From Gymnogyps californianus (taxonomy: Eukaryota; Chordata; Aves; Accipitriformes; Cathartidae): 64,000 bases of DNA. Every line of letters starts with the position of its first letter. Positions within the stretch are counted from its first letter, which is position 1. The notes beneath the pieces were generated by a model. The model did no database searches and was not told the origin of the DNA. It saw nothing but the letters and a program-made list of their open reading frames with translations. The position numbers and the translations under genes are program-made. Positions 25,894-38,498 of this stretch are shown here, piece after piece. The stretch spans positions 15,313,698-15,377,697 of the forward strand of contig NC_059485.1 in NCBI RefSeq assembly GCF_018139145.2. Reading direction: 5' to 3'.

Positions 25894-26610
25894 TCATGAT
25901 GTCATCACAATCTTTTAGGACCTACCAACCGTTTCACAGTTTTATTCTCTTTTTCCTCTTGGAAGACTGTGGCATCTAAAACACAAGATCTCTCTCTCAA
26001 GCACATATTCAACACTTGGAGCAAGAGAGTTACCCCACTTCAGTGACAGAGACTGGTGATATCAGGATGGTGATTTGCAGGGATTTCATCATCAGTTCCT
26101 TCCGGCTGTTATTTCCGCTTTTAATTTTTATTTTGACTTAGAATATTTTTTTCTCTGGGCAGTCCACATGTATTGACATAATTGTCACGTGTTGCTCTGT
26201 TGATGAACTGCCAGCGTAACTTGACAAACAAACTTTTCCATACTTGGTACAGATTAAATAAATTCAAAAAAATCCATCTGCTCTGTATTTTTGGGGACAT
26301 TATCAAGGTTTTATAAACAAGCAGTAGGACATAGTTTTTTTTCTCCAGGTACAACTAGAAGTACTTTATGTATTTACATTCATATTTTCTCTACCTATCA
26401 TGTGGGGTTTTGTCAATTTCACTTAAATATTAAAAAGATACTTTACAATATGAAGGTAGTTAAAACTAATAACTTAGCAATAATTTCTCAACATGTGTAT
26501 GTCTATTTACTTTCACAGAAGTATTTTCACCCCATTTAAGTGAACAGGACAAATAAAGAGGTAAAATAAATCCCATATGTGAATAACAATGACAGATTAT
26601 GGCTGCCGCC

Positions 26611-26626
26611 TTTTTTTTTTTTTTTT
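26611..26626. repeat. T16 homopolymer
   Basis: Sixteen consecutive T after GGCTGCCGCC. No retrocopy is recognised beside it. Confidence 0.7.
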
Positions 26627-27488
26627 AAAATAACTTTTTCCACAGCTAGGTAGGTGTTTCTCAAGCCTGCAAGGAGGTGGGATTCTGAGCAATTCATACT
26701 GGTGTTCTTAGCACAGCAGCATGTTGTGGGAGTTTATTTCAGTCTCAAAATCAGAAGATACAGTTCAGGCTTTGATGTTTAAATATACCAGTTTCCAGAC
26801 TGATGAGGCCTCTGCAGTGGTTATGCTGTCCAGGACTGCCCTTCGTTAGGCTACATTAGGAAAGCATCAAACAGATCTATGTAGCAGGGATGTTTGTCTG
26901 CTGATCTTACTGTCCCAACAGCTTCTGCAAACGCAGTGAAAAGTGTGAATCTGTTGGCTAATATAGTTCTTTCTAAAGGAATTTTTGCTGCAAGGTTTTG
27001 TGAAGAGGAGAAAAATTAGTAGAACTACAGGTATTTTTTAAATTCTGTACTTATCTTCATTTGTCTTCCAACAGCAGGAATAGCTCCCTGCTTGAGTCCA
27101 AAACTTCAAGATGGCTCAAAACAAATGTCAGCTTGATAAAACATGATTTTTGTTTGTTTAGCATAGCTTATTTTTATTTCTTTATCCTGCTTCCTGGAAA
27201 TCACATACAATTGCTTGGGATTCTGTACTAAGAAAACCATTTCTGTTGAACACACAGAAAGACTTGGCTTTCAGGACAACTTGGGATTTTGCTGCAGAAT
27301 AGAACAGAACACAATTACTGTCCAGGTTCTCGTACTGTAAAAAAATTTCAAGAGACTAAGAACAAGGTACACTTCTAAAATCCTGGCCTATCTGAAGCCA
27401 AGATTTCACCCTTTATATAAACAGTATGGTGTATATGGTCTGTCGCATGTCAACTACAAGTCTGTAGGACTGGATCCTTAAACTGTAT

Positions 27489-27535
27489 TTTATATATATA
27501 ATACAGATATATGTGTTTGTATGTATATACATACT
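27489..27535. repeat. (TA)n/(TATG)n-rich tract
   Basis: TATATATATA followed by interrupted ATATGTGT and GTATGTATATACATAC words. Low complexity and partly self-complementary. Confidence 0.65.
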
Positions 27536-28489
27536 TATTAATATTGATGCGTGCAGCTGCATTTTTGTTTAGGATTAACTTATTCTTCCTTGTAACTTTG
27601 CTGCTTTGAAAAAATTTGGCAGCTACTTAAAAAAACATAATTAAATGCTTTAGTAGAGAAGTGAACCTGACCAGTTTAAACAAGTAAGGTTTAGAAAGAT
27701 TTTACAGAACGTAAAAAGATCATTACCGTCAATACTAGAACATGCTGTCCATATTATAATCAATATTCCTTCATTCTTTCTACTTTAAACAATACTAGGT
27801 TCAAGGAGTCAATGTGGCCCAATGACTATACGTCTTTATAACACTGTATCATTTGGATTGTTGATGTAAATTATTTTTTTCAGTTATTATAATAGTCTCA
27901 ATGCCTGTCTTATTCCCTTTAAAAATCTAGTTGCTCAGTCAGTTATTTGATATATGAGTAAATGAGAATAGAAATCCACCACGCAGAAGGACCAAAGAGT
28001 ATGTTAAAAATCCAGCCCATCTACCTGCAAATGAAGAGCTTTTTCAGGTTTTTCACTTGACCCTAGTGAAAAAAAAACATAAATAGTACGAGCCAACAGC
28101 ACTGCCCAGCCAAAACCACACAACCCCTCACCCGAGCCAGAAAGGCCTCGTGGAAACACCCTGGGGAAAAAAAAACCAAACCAAACACACACACCCCTGC
28201 AAAAAAACAAAACCAGCCAATCAAAAATCCAGAATTGCACTTTAAACTAGATAGCGTTTCCTGCTTGAATTAGATGTGACGTTAGAGAGGACTATGATCT
28301 TTGCTAGTCAAATTGACTAAGCAACAGTAGAGGTTGAAATAATAAGTCAAGACAGTATAAACACTGTTAAAGCTGTGCACTTAAAGCTCTAGCTTCAAGA
28401 TGATCAAAGAGAAATTATAAAGCTATGTGAAAAAAGAGCTCCCTCTCAACAAATACAAAATAAGCAAGAAAATCTTTCTTCTTCTCTAG

Positions 28490-28759
28490 GATAGCATCAC
28501 TGATTGCAGCAAGTGTTCTGCGAAAGAAGCTGTATGCAGTCATTGCAGAAAGCCTGTACCAAAAGTTGCTGTTCTGAGGGCACAAGCTGTTCCCAAATAC
28601 AGTGTGGATCCAGTACTGTGTATTGCTAATGTTTTTGTAGCAGGAGAAAGAGAGCACCAGGATTTTGAATTAGTGTTGGGTACTGGTTCAGTAGCCTTTA
28701 TACTATCTAAATCTATTTCCTTCTATCCCTTCAGAAGTTTGCCATTTCCTGAACCTTGA
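28490..28759 (+). CDS. Exon-like open frame with a C-X2-C-X6-C-X2-C motif
   Basis: The frame opens right after a strong splice acceptor (TCTTTCTTCTTCTCTAG ending at 28489) and stays open for 89 codons to TGA at 28757-28759. It has no ATG, so it could only be an internal or terminal exon. Near its start the translation reads DCSKCSAKEAVCSHC, a C-X2-C-X6-C-X2-C spacing of the kind used for zinc binding in knuckles and ribbons, followed by RKPVPKVAVLRAQAVPKYSVDP. I recognise no family. No strong GTRAGT donor was found inside it. The minus strand is also open here for 80 codons. It could be a real terminal exon, an exon relic of an old gene copy, or chance. Confidence 0.2.
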   Translation, partial: DSITDCSKCSAKEAVCSHCRKPVPKVAVLRAQAVPKYSVDPVLCIANVFVAGEREHQDFELVLGTGSVAFILSKSISFYPFRSLPFPEP

Positions 28760-31700
28760 TTACATTTAGTGGAATTGTCTCACAAACCAAATCCCTATCT
28801 TTGACTGTCTGTATACAAACATGACTTTAAATACATGTCAAGTAGCTGCCAAATTCCACAGTGTGCTGCAGCTCTAGACAGAATCTGTCTGTCACACTAA
28901 ATGGACAGGTAGTAACTGAAAACATTGCTTCAGCCTCACCAAATATTACTGTAACTATTCAGTTTCAGCAATTACAAAGCACCATACTGAGAAAATACTT
29001 GACTGTGCAAAAATCAAAGTTGAACTCAAGAGAAAGTGGCAGTTGAACAACGGAAAATCCTCTGCCTACTGTTCTCAGAGAGAGATGCCAAAACAACATC
29101 AGGAAAGGAACGGAAGGTTTTCTGAATGGCACTCCATCAGCAGCAGAGACAAGGAAAATACCTAAAGGCTTCTTTACTATTCCTGAAAGAATTTTAAGAA
29201 ACCTAAAGTAAGTGGCACCATCACTATTCAACAAAGGGAAGTGCTGCAAACATTCTTTCTTCTCTTGATCAAAGGAGCATATTATTAGCAGTTAGCATTT
29301 TAAGTGGATAACAGCATCCTCACGGTGAGAGGCTATGTCACTTTAAACGTGAACCATAACAATTTTCATTACCTAGCCATTGTTACCTTTTTTAATAATC
29401 ACCATGGTTATTAAACAACAAATTGGAGGCCAGTGTTATCTTAAGAAAGTTACTACGCTTAGGAAGGCTCCTAAAGTATACCAGAACTGCCAGCAGGACT
29501 GAAATCTAATTTTACCACATTTCTTTAGTTGCCTTTTTTTGCACACATTAATTTCAAGCTAGATGAAAATTTAAATGAAATCACATCCCTACAATTAACC
29601 TCCCTCCCCAAAAGTTTGGTGGACTATTTACAATCCTTTTATTCTTCTTCAGGTCTTAGTTCCAATATTTTTTTTCCAAACTATGCTGTGAATTACTCTT
29701 TATGGAACCACTGGGAATGTAGTTTGTAAAACGGTGAGATTACTCTAATTTCATTCCATGCCAATTTGTAATACAGACCAGGAACCAAAAATATAATGCC
29801 TTCTCATAATCTCACCTACCTGTATCTTCACCATACACCTACAAGGATGATGACGCATATAGCTCACTGCAAGAATAACTACAGAAATTAAAGAAGGATC
29901 ATTTTAAGCCACTTGTCTGGCATGTCAAATGCAGCATAATCTACGTGAATTCCTAAGAAAAGGATGAGTAGTAAACACACATCGGATTGATCCATCTCTA
30001 CTAGTATATCTTAGCTTTTCCCCTTTTAACCCTTTTTCCTTTAAGAGAGGGATGTATACTACTAGGTAGTTCCAGATTGCTCTTCCAGGCAAAACGTACA
30101 CACATGGTTTGCAAATGCATACCAAGAGATTTTCAGAAGGACAAGAAAAACAGTGAAATTTTTATTAACGGCCAGAACTAGCTGACCGGTTTTGCAGAAA
30201 CGCTATGAATTACTGTGTTGCTTTCTGGTAATGAGGTAAGACACCACTGACTCATGAAACAAGCTTATATACCTTTCCTTTTCTCCAGTCCAGTGTGGGA
30301 AGAGGTAGAGATTGAAAGCACAGATTCTTTCGCCAGCCACCACAAGTTCTGCTATGCTATCACCATAGTAAATTATTTCAGAAAATGCTCAAAAATAACA
30401 AATACTTCACAAATCACTTCCACTCTGATTCTCTTCCTCTCTCCAGTTGTTTCCTCCCCCCGCCCAGCTCAAACTGATAAAAAATTAGCATCTGCCACTG
30501 AATCACAATTTACCTCCTTAGTGCATCAGACGAACATTGTCCACAAACAATATCAGTGGATTATCCTTAGATCACTGGAAAAAGCTAATACCACAACGAT
30601 GAGCTTCAAAACTTCTCTTTAAAAAGTTTCAAAAAAACCCCATCTACACAGCTAAGCGCCTTACAACCTGATAAATTAATGCACTGAACAAAGACACAAA
30701 GAAAGCTAAATACTGCAGGATTATAGTTGCTTAAAAATTATGCTGGACATTTGATTTTTTTTTTCCCCCCTCTGCCTGGCGTAACTTTAATACATTTTTG
30801 GCTGTGTGTGCCAGCTTATTTCATTTACTGTATAAAAGACAAGACAAATAGAATGATATTGCATGCAAAACTTCCTTTTGTCTCCTTGAAAATTAGAGTA
30901 CTATAAAAAAAAAAAGTTGATATTAAATACAAGATGATAGTAAGACCCTGCCTTTCCCATATTTCAGACCAGAGAAGGAACTCTGGCTGCATATAATGCA
31001 TCTTGATAAGTGCATGTGAAAGAAGCTGTTAATTAGAGCAACAACTAGGTCACTTAAATTTCAGATCAAGGAAGTTAATCGCACCATTTACCATTAGACC
31101 TCATTGGTATTCACAGGAACATTTATAAACCCTCCTAACATTAGAGTTTAAAATTGGTCTGTGCCCACCTTAGAGAGCTCAAGTATTGCTGCATAAGGAC
31201 CAAAAGCATTAGCTTATATAGCAAAACTCATGCATGTAAATACAGATACAAAAGTTCACTTTAAACAATTACTTTGAGTTGATAATGCAAAATAATAATT
31301 TTAGTTGAAAGGAAGGTTGGGTAAAGCTCGGTAAGGTTTAAGTTAGCCTATAAGTTTAAATAATGTCCTTAGGCTATGATAAAAAAAATAAAATCCCAGG
31401 TTAAAGTCAAAACAGTACGGAAGGTTCAGTGGAAGCAGTAGACAGACTTCTGAGGCTGTCGCTACACTTTTTTATAGCTTTATGTACTACAGCTTATTTC
31501 TGTCTAGGGCTGGTATCCCGATTTTCTTCACAGCCTTAAATAACCTGTATCATTCATGTTTCAAAGTCTGTTTTTCAGACCCAAATACAAGAAAAGTGTT
31601 CTTAAATGATTTTGAGCAAGCTGTGAGTTCTGTGTCTTTACAGGTCATTTATAATGCATCAGAATGACAATTACATTAAGCTCCACACAGTGACTCATAA

Positions 31701-34700
31701 AACAGCAAGTGGCAGTAGGAAAGAGTCAGAGAAGAGGAGAGGGTGTATCTGTCCAAGAAGAGATTTATAAATCAGGATTGGAGAACACAAAACAGAGTAA
31801 GGAGGACTAAACAGTATCATTATTTTCTTTAAAGGAAATACTGACAAAGAGCAGTGTGTGGATGGAGCTGGAGAGCGCAACACTGATGAGTCAATTTCCC
31901 TTTAAAGACACATTAGTTTTTTAGTACAACTTCATTTAAATGAAGCCAGATTAGAAAGCAAAAAGAAGTTACAAAAATATGAAATAAAATTAATATTCAA
32001 AGCAGCACATGGTAATGAAAATCATTTCCAAGAGAAAGAAAAACTTGAAAAATAGCAGTAATGCTTTGTGATTTTTTCTAAAATCAGATGGAAATATACC
32101 AAAGTCAGCTTGTGTTATATATCCAAATGGGAGAGGAAAAAAAAACCCCAAACAACCCAACCAGCTGTGCTAGAGATAAAATTCCCATAGCTTTCTGTAT
32201 GAGTTCTCGTTTAAATAATTCAGCTGTAAACATTAATGTCTAGCTGGGAATTGTACCAGGTTGGCAAGTCAAATAAGTTACAAACTTGTGGTCACTGTCA
32301 TTTTCAAACCTTGAGCAGAAAAGGGTTAAAATATACAGACTTCCTTAATTACTAGAATTATCATTCATTGTAAATATAATATTGGAGCCTCTGGCCATTA
32401 TACATGAATAAAAGTTTCATTATTCTAAATGCTTTATTCCAGAACAGCGAGTTTCTGCTCTGCATTTAGAATTTAAAAGCCAATGAACCAGATAAGAGGT
32501 GAGAATATCTGAATAAATGACTAAAGTCAGACTTGGATATTTCTTTCTATAGCCACAGAATGTCTAATTATTTATTTGCACTATTATGGTTTAAACAAGC
32601 CTTTCTTAAAGTGCCTTTCTTTTGGAACTTCTTTAGGACTTGTAGACTAAGGAATGACTAGGGAATCAAAAAAGGTGAGTGGCAGACATGTCATCTTAGA
32701 CTTAGCAAGGAAGGTAGGAGATAATGTGTCTTTTTTATTATATTTTTAGATGATCTAAGGATAAGGATCTAAGTTTTAACTCAGTTTAACAAACACAAAC
32801 GGATGTTAGCATTTTGTTGTTTTAATCCTGTTCTCTCGTTATATTTCAATTCTTTCAGCTGGGATGAAACAATATTTTGTTGTGAAGCGACTGCCTCACA
32901 TCCAAGTATTCATGGTAGGTCACAAACCCCAAAAGAACATCTTGCAGGCCTGAAAAATCTAACTCAGCCAATTAAACATTTCTTTAACAGCACTGCTCTG
33001 TTAGGGAGCCAACCTAAAAGTGACAGAACGGTCTAGTTACACCCTGAGAGCATTGAAGGTGCAGAACCTGGCAGCGGGGGGCTGTTTGCAGCATGACTAA
33101 GGAGAGTCAAAGGTGCCAGCACAGAACTATGACCAAAACATCTCCACACAGTATATTGAAATTTCACCGTGACCTTTTGTCACAGCAGATGAGCTGTTGT
33201 AAACTAGAATAGATTCTGGGCACTGGTAAAGGTTTGGGCATTTGAAGACCAGGCAGGGGAAACAAACAGCTCTATCGTGCTCTGCACTGTAATTGTTGCT
33301 TTCACTGTATCTGTCTGCGTGAGACTTCTTGGTGGCTATAGTTTTTGTACTACAGCCACAAGCTCTAACTCCGTGGGGTGGTGTACTGCTTTCATTGCAT
33401 CCCAGCCTCGGGAACAGAGTTTACACTGATAACTATATTTCATGTAATGGGAACATCACAGCAGTAGTGGAAGGAGATGTACCTAATCTTAGTAGGTTAG
33501 AGACGTGGTTTTTTTCCCCTTAAGTTTTCATGAAAAGTCACATTTTGATGTGACACAAAGGCATCATAAGCACTGAGCTCATTGTTAGATGTCAATGTGT
33601 AATACTGGAACAGGAAGATACATGAAAGTTTTACTGCATCACATTTTATCCACTGCTTAGAAAAATCACACATATTTACTTGAAGGAAGAGCTGGGGGCC
33701 TCCTCCCATTATATTTCAAAATGATGTTTTTCTTCAAAGGAGAAAACTTAATAAAACCAATAAAACCAAATGAAAACTTTCTTTGCTCTCATGGCACTGC
33801 TACCTCTTGAAAAGATTGTCCTTCAGGTACTATTGAAATATTTTACCTTTGACAGCTGCTCTGTTGAGACATTACTACTGATAAAACAAAGCTTTGTCAC
33901 TCCAGCTTCAGTACAATAGCAATGCAGTCACATATCAGCAAGAGAAGAATCAAGGACAATATGTGATGCATCATTCTTGCATAACTTGTTTACCAAAAAA
34001 TCCCATTGCAAATATGGTGAAGACCAGCTGAAGCATCTAGATATGTTGATGAAGTTAATCTAATGAACGGCTGAATGTTTAAGAATGCTGCACAACTTAT
34101 TTTAAGACTACAGTATATTCTTTATACTTGCAAGTCATGCAGGCACTGCTGATGCTTAGTAAACTGCAAACAAAAAAAATGCTGCTTTTCCTATTTCCAA
34201 TAATATTTTTGTTTGCATTAAAACTTACACTTCCTTCAGGCCTGCCTCTCCCTCTCTACTTGCATGTGGGATTTCAAGCAAATACCCATCATGTGGTATC
34301 AATAAATGTAGGTCTATTAAGCAACACTTGGATGACCCAAAAGCTTTTTTTTTTTTTAATTAATGAAAACTCTTATGCCTTTCCAAACAAATACTAGAAT
34401 CAGTCAGTTGAACAAGGAAATACTTGCGATAAAAAGCATCTGTACAGATATGTAACATATGTAGCATTTAAAGGGACCAGGGACTAAAACCTGTTTAAAA
34501 CACTGTCACTTACCATAGGAAAAAGGGAAAACAAAATAAAGTCAGCAACCTGGGTTCAGGAACTCCATCTTGTTTACAGATTGTACACAACCAATATACA
34601 CACTAAAATACTTGGACCTTTTCTGCCAGTTCCCTCACATTCTTAGCACTGATTTCTTTCTGAAAGCACACACACTATAAAAAAAATCCAAAGGATAGTA

Positions 34701-35567
34701 TCTTCTTGTTTGAAACAATCTGGCAGTGGAGAAAGTCTGAGAAACATAGTGACCTTTACCACTACTAAATCTTCACATGGTGTATAGGAAGAGCACACTG
34801 AGTGTCAAGAAAGCTCCCATAAAGAGGTATTTACTGCCAAATCTCACTAAATTATGGAAGAAAAACCTGTATCTACTGTAACTGTTTTATATTGAGATAT
34901 ATACAATATTTACCAACAAGCAACAAATGAGCTAAATATGTTCCTCTTAAATAAAGTAATCCATCTGTCAAAAGCACAAACTAGATTCTGCTTATGTTTT
35001 AAAGAAACAGAACATTTTGGGTATCATTGCACTTACCCTTAGTTGTTCTCTTTCACAACTCATCTGTTGCTTTGAACTCTACAAGAGGAAAAAAGAAAAA
35101 AACAAAAAACAACAACTTTGAAAGCATAGCATTCTTGCCACAACAAAGCTGCTAGGTCTACATATCTTACACAAATAAATATTGGAAACACAGCCATGAG
35201 GTTAAACACAATATTGTATTGTGGATCTAGATAGAATCATTACGGCAAAAAAGTATTATTTTTTTCACTTATTATTTTAAATTTACAAAGGTCAAACGGA
35301 AATTAACACCAGAACCCACCACAAGTCTGAAATACAAAAGCATTTTTGAGATTTTAAAGATCTCATTGGCAGTTCACTTCAGGAAGAAGCTTTCTCTTTT
35401 TTCTGTTCTATCACAAGTCTGTGTTATGTTTCTGAATATCCCACTACTAAGATACCATGATATATTCACAGCACACCTTAGAAATAAAGATACAGAAGCT
35501 TCAAGAAGTGATAAAACACATTCCTATGACAACTTCCAGTTCTGATCTGGTATAAAAATAACTCTGA
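28760..35567. other. Long AT-rich non-coding stretch
   Basis: No gene or transposon was recognised in about 6.8 kb. The plus frame at 30254-30622 is the longest ATG-started one outside the LTRs (122 codons). It is rich in S, T and I, with no motif or family likeness. By a rough count of stop frequency, one or two frames this long are expected by chance in the window. A T14 run lies near 34346-34359. Confidence 0.55.
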
Positions 35568-35771
35568 AGACGACTTGATTCCAATGCATGTTTTTTTTCC
35601 CCATACTGCTGTCTTTATGTTCTGCCAGGTTTATGGGAAATGCTCTTCGAATGTGAGAGCTGGTTGCTGAACAAGATGTCACTACCAAGTAACAGCAGAC
35701 GTGAGTCATCCGTCAGCGGCAGCACAATTTCTGAAGTCACCACTCTGCCAAAAAGAAAGGGGCTCCTCTAG
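35568..35771 (+). CDS. Exon-like short open frame, S/T-rich C-terminus
   Basis: A stop-to-stop frame of 67 codons. A pyrimidine-rich acceptor (TTTTTTTTCCCC, later CTGCCAG, ending at 35628) lies inside it, and from there the frame stays open to TAG at 35769-35771. The first ATG is at 35640. The predicted tail reads SLPSNSRRESSVSGSTISEV and ends in PKRKGLL: a basic R-R-E-S phosphorylation-like site in an S/T-rich, disordered-looking stretch. A donor-like CGTGAGT at 35700 would alternatively end an exon of 72 bases in the same open frame. I recognise no family. The local composition is less AT-rich than its surroundings. It may be a real exon or chance. Confidence 0.2.
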   Translation, partial: RRLDSNACFFSPYCCLYVLPGLWEMLFECESWLLNKMSLPSNSRRESSVSGSTISEVTTLPKRKGLL

Positions 35772-36254
35772 GAAGAGCTCAAGAAACTGAACAGCAGCAC
35801 TGAAACATCCAGTTCCTAGTTTGCTTTCTAGCTCCCTGGTTTCTAACTCAATCCTGCCACCAGGACCTCTTGAACAAAACTTGAAAAGCTTAGCTCAGGT
35901 GCTCATGAAGGCACTCGGATGTTGATTTGTCCAACCTGTGGTGAGAGGTTTTCTTGTTTGGTTGGTTTTTGTTTTGTTTTTAAAATAAAGTATTTTTAGA
36001 ATACTTTTAGAATCATTAGTATCATTAATGCTCAAAGTGTAATCACTGCCATTTCTGTAATTAATGTACATGGCAAATACAATTCACAAAACATGAAAAA
36101 GAAATCTGATGCAATGTATTCCAAGGATATTTTCAGAGATTCAGAGTACACTTTTCACTACTTTGCACTTACAAAAAGTTAAAACATGAACCAATACCCA
36201 TTTGTATGACATATTTTTACTCTGTTGTGATGATGAAAAGGGAAACTTCTCAGG
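35772..36254. other. Unique AT-rich sequence
   Basis: Nothing recognised apart from a T/G-rich low-complexity run at about 35948-35980. Confidence 0.5.
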
Positions 36255-36259
36255 CAAAG

Positions 36260-36851
36260 TGTGCTGGTATGAGCTGGGATAGAGTTAATTTTTTTCATAG
36301 TAGCTAGTACGGGGCTAAGTTTTGGATTTGTGCTGGAAACAGGGTTGATAATACAGGGATGTTTTCCCTACTGCTGAGCAGTGCTTACACAGAGTCAGGG
36401 CCTTTGCTGCTCCTCTCACCACCCCACCAGCGAGGAGGCTGGGGCTGCACAAGGAGTTGGGAGGGGACGCAGCCGGGACAGCTGACCCCAACTGCCCAAA
36501 GGGATATTCCAGACCATAGGACGTCATGCTCAGCATAGAGAGCTGGGGGAAGGAGGAGGAAGGGGGGGACGCTCGGAGTGGTGGTGTTTGTCTTCTCAAT
36601 TGTTGCACGTGATGGAGCCCTGCTTTCCTGGAGATGGCTGAACACCTGCCTGCCGATGGGAAGCGGTGAATGAATTCCTTGTCTTGCTTTGCTTGCATGC
36701 ACAGCTTTTGCTTTACCTATTAAACTGTCTTTCTCTCAACCCACGAGTTTTCTCACTTTTACCCTTCTGATTCTCTCCCCCAACCCACCGTGGGGAGAGT
36801 GAGCGAACGGCTGTGTGGGGCTTAGTTGCCGGCTGGGGTTAAACCACAACA
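36260..36851 (+). mobile_element. Solo LTR of an avian ERVL-like retrovirus, with target duplication
   Basis: This is a 592-bp LTR starting TGTGCTGG and ending CCACAACA. It is bounded by a perfect 5-bp target-site duplication CAAAG (36255-36259 and 36852-36856). The 5' part (GGGATAGAGTTAATT), the TGCTGAGCAGTGCTTACACAG block and the GAGCCCTGCTTTCCTGGAGA block are familiar from a common avian ERVL-type LTR. It has a polyadenylation signal ATTAAA at 36719-36724 and a pyrimidine-rich 3' part. The TATA-like site expected near 36530 reads CATAGAGAGC and is decayed. No internal retroviral sequence flanks it. Minus-strand frames of 105-127 codons across it are shadows and not genes. The perfect duplication fits a younger insertion than the LTR at 3.7 kb. 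A 5-bp duplication is what is known for ERVL-group integration. Confidence 0.93.
36719..36724 (+). promoter_or_regulatory. LTR polyadenylation signal ATTAAA
   Basis: A common variant hexamer, 20 bases upstream of the conserved ACCCACGAG block of the LTR. It presumably marks the end of R. Confidence 0.55.
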
Positions 36852-36856
36852 CAAAG

Positions 36857-37320
36857 TTAGGTTACTTACAAAGGAATAAAACTGTCAGCTCTTTTTTCAA
36901 CACAAAAAAATGAGTCCTAATAAATAAGTTACAAGCTAAACCTTTTATTTTTATATATATATATCTATCTATCTCAGAAGTTTTACAACAAAGTCCCTGT
37001 ACTAAAATACAAATCGAACAGCCACAAATGCTTTTCTCATACGTTTCTTAAAGTTCTCTAGCAGGGAACAAAAGGTAAAGGAATTGAGCATAGGTCTATT
37101 TACAATCTTCCCCTAAAGAGTAAAATTAAGTACAGCTAAAGTGACTACCTCTTGCAGACTAATGATTCCATTTTTCAAAGTTCATGCCTTCACACTATTT
37201 ATAAGTTACTTTAAGGTTATATTAGTGTGCGTTATAAGTGTACTTGCATAAGTCTCAAGAGTTAATTTTAGATCTGAATCTGCTCTGGATGCATCTATTC
37301 ATGTTGTTTAAAAAACAGAA
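36857..37320. other. AT-rich non-coding stretch
   Basis: A (TA)n then (TCTA)n microsatellite at 36951-36975 is the only structure seen. Confidence 0.5.
36951..36975. repeat. (TA)n(TCTA)n compound microsatellite
   Basis: About six TA units pass into three ATCT units. Confidence 0.7.
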
Positions 37321-37368
37321 AATAGAATATTTCAGTTGGAAGGGACCTACAGTGATCATCTAGTCCAA
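37321..37368 (-). mobile_element. CR1 LINE 3' tail fragment
   Basis: The plus strand reads AATAGAATATTTCAGTTGG, then AAGGGACCTACAGTGATC and ATCTAGTCCAA, the complement of the CR1 3' end. Only about 48 bp remain. It is followed by a T/G-rich low-complexity run (37384-37425), so the upstream part of the element is absent or lost. Confidence 0.85.
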
Positions 37369-38498
37369 GTTTGAAGTGAGGTTGGGTTTTTTTGTTTGGG
37401 TGGGTTTTTTTTGTTTTGTTTTTTACTATTACAGTTTTTCTCTGTGTAAGCCTCCACACCAGAGATTTTAACTCCAGTTTTCAGAAAAAAAATATTAGCT
37501 GAAATGTGAGTAGTTGTTTTTGACAATGGTCCTACGCATGTTAAAACAAACAAGTTTAAAATCATAACCATCTGAAATTACCCGCTCTTTGACTGTTTGT
37601 CGGATATATTCTATAAACATAACACTACTACTACCTTATTCAGTTTTGTCCTGAGCAGTCATAACACAAGACAGATATCACTATATTTTTTTCATAGATA
37701 AATGGGTGCACAAAGAAATTAAGAAAGTCATTTGCCAAACTAACAGTACATGAGCTCCACTTAGCAAATTGAACAACATCCAGAATGATTTGTCTTTATA
37801 ATATTTCACTGGTCAGCTTCTTTGGATAAGGCTGCCAGCCTTACATTCTATAAATTGCGTTCTAGATGTACCAGCTATTTTTCTAGAAGAAATGTTCAGC
37901 CTGTACCATTAATTCCAGTATTTCTCAGGGTACTCTTCAGGCATTAAAAAAATAAAAAGAAAACTGAACAAACAACATGGTGATTAACTGAAGAAAACAA
38001 AAGGAAAAGAGGAGAACATAACAGAACATGCAATGCATTACAGAATGCTGGAATATTATGATTGCTTTTTATTTAATTCAAAATAATTTTCTCAAACTTT
38101 CTTTTGCATCTCTTGTCAAATTTGCCTGTTTTCTCCAGTCAGATGCCTAGAGAGCCTAACTTTTGCAACAGGGCTATTTTTCATAACTTGCCTGCAGAAC
38201 ATAGTACACCTATAATCTTTGTAGGTATTAAGTACTACTACTACTGAAGTATTAGTAGTAATAACATTTTTAAAAGCTTCAGAAGCCAGAAATGTAATCA
38301 TGTAGAAAAGATGTTCAGCATAGAAATCAACAGGAGATAAGGGTTATTCAAAATGCTGCCGTAAATCGCGTTGTTACTTAAGAAACAACAAACATCAGAT
38401 TTACATTTGCTTTACAGCCATGGGATAGAGAATTAGATAATCCTCCCATCTCATCTGTAATGTGTTTATCCTCCGATTTTCTTACCTTTGTACTGCAC
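37369..38498. other. AT-rich non-coding stretch
   Basis: A T/G-rich run lies at 37384-37425. A (ACT)n run with a nearby complementary AGTAGT run (38229-38262) could form an imperfect hairpin. No gene was seen. Confidence 0.5.

Larger units (their letters stand above)
25894..28489. other. AT-rich non-coding stretch
   Basis: No gene was recognised. It contains a T16 run (26611-26626), a TA/TG-rich run (27489-27535) and an A/C-rich low-complexity stretch (28157-28215), which creates the spurious minus-strand frame at 28004-28240. Confidence 0.55.

Noticed and set aside
28004..28240. Minus-strand frame of 78 codons with FF/WF/GF repeats
   Set aside because: Produced by the A/C-rich low-complexity tract at 28157-28215.
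29850..29935. GATGATGA word as a possible C/D-box snoRNA start
   Set aside because: No CTGA D-box with a terminal stem at the expected distance.
30254..30622. Plus-strand frame of 122 codons starting with ATG
   Set aside because: S/T/I-rich with no motif or family likeness and no splice or promoter context. One or two frames of this length are expected by chance in 64 kb.
36315..36702. Minus-strand frames of 105 and 127 codons
   Set aside because: They lie wholly inside the solo LTR and arise from its GC-rich U3 part. LTRs of this type do not encode a protein there.
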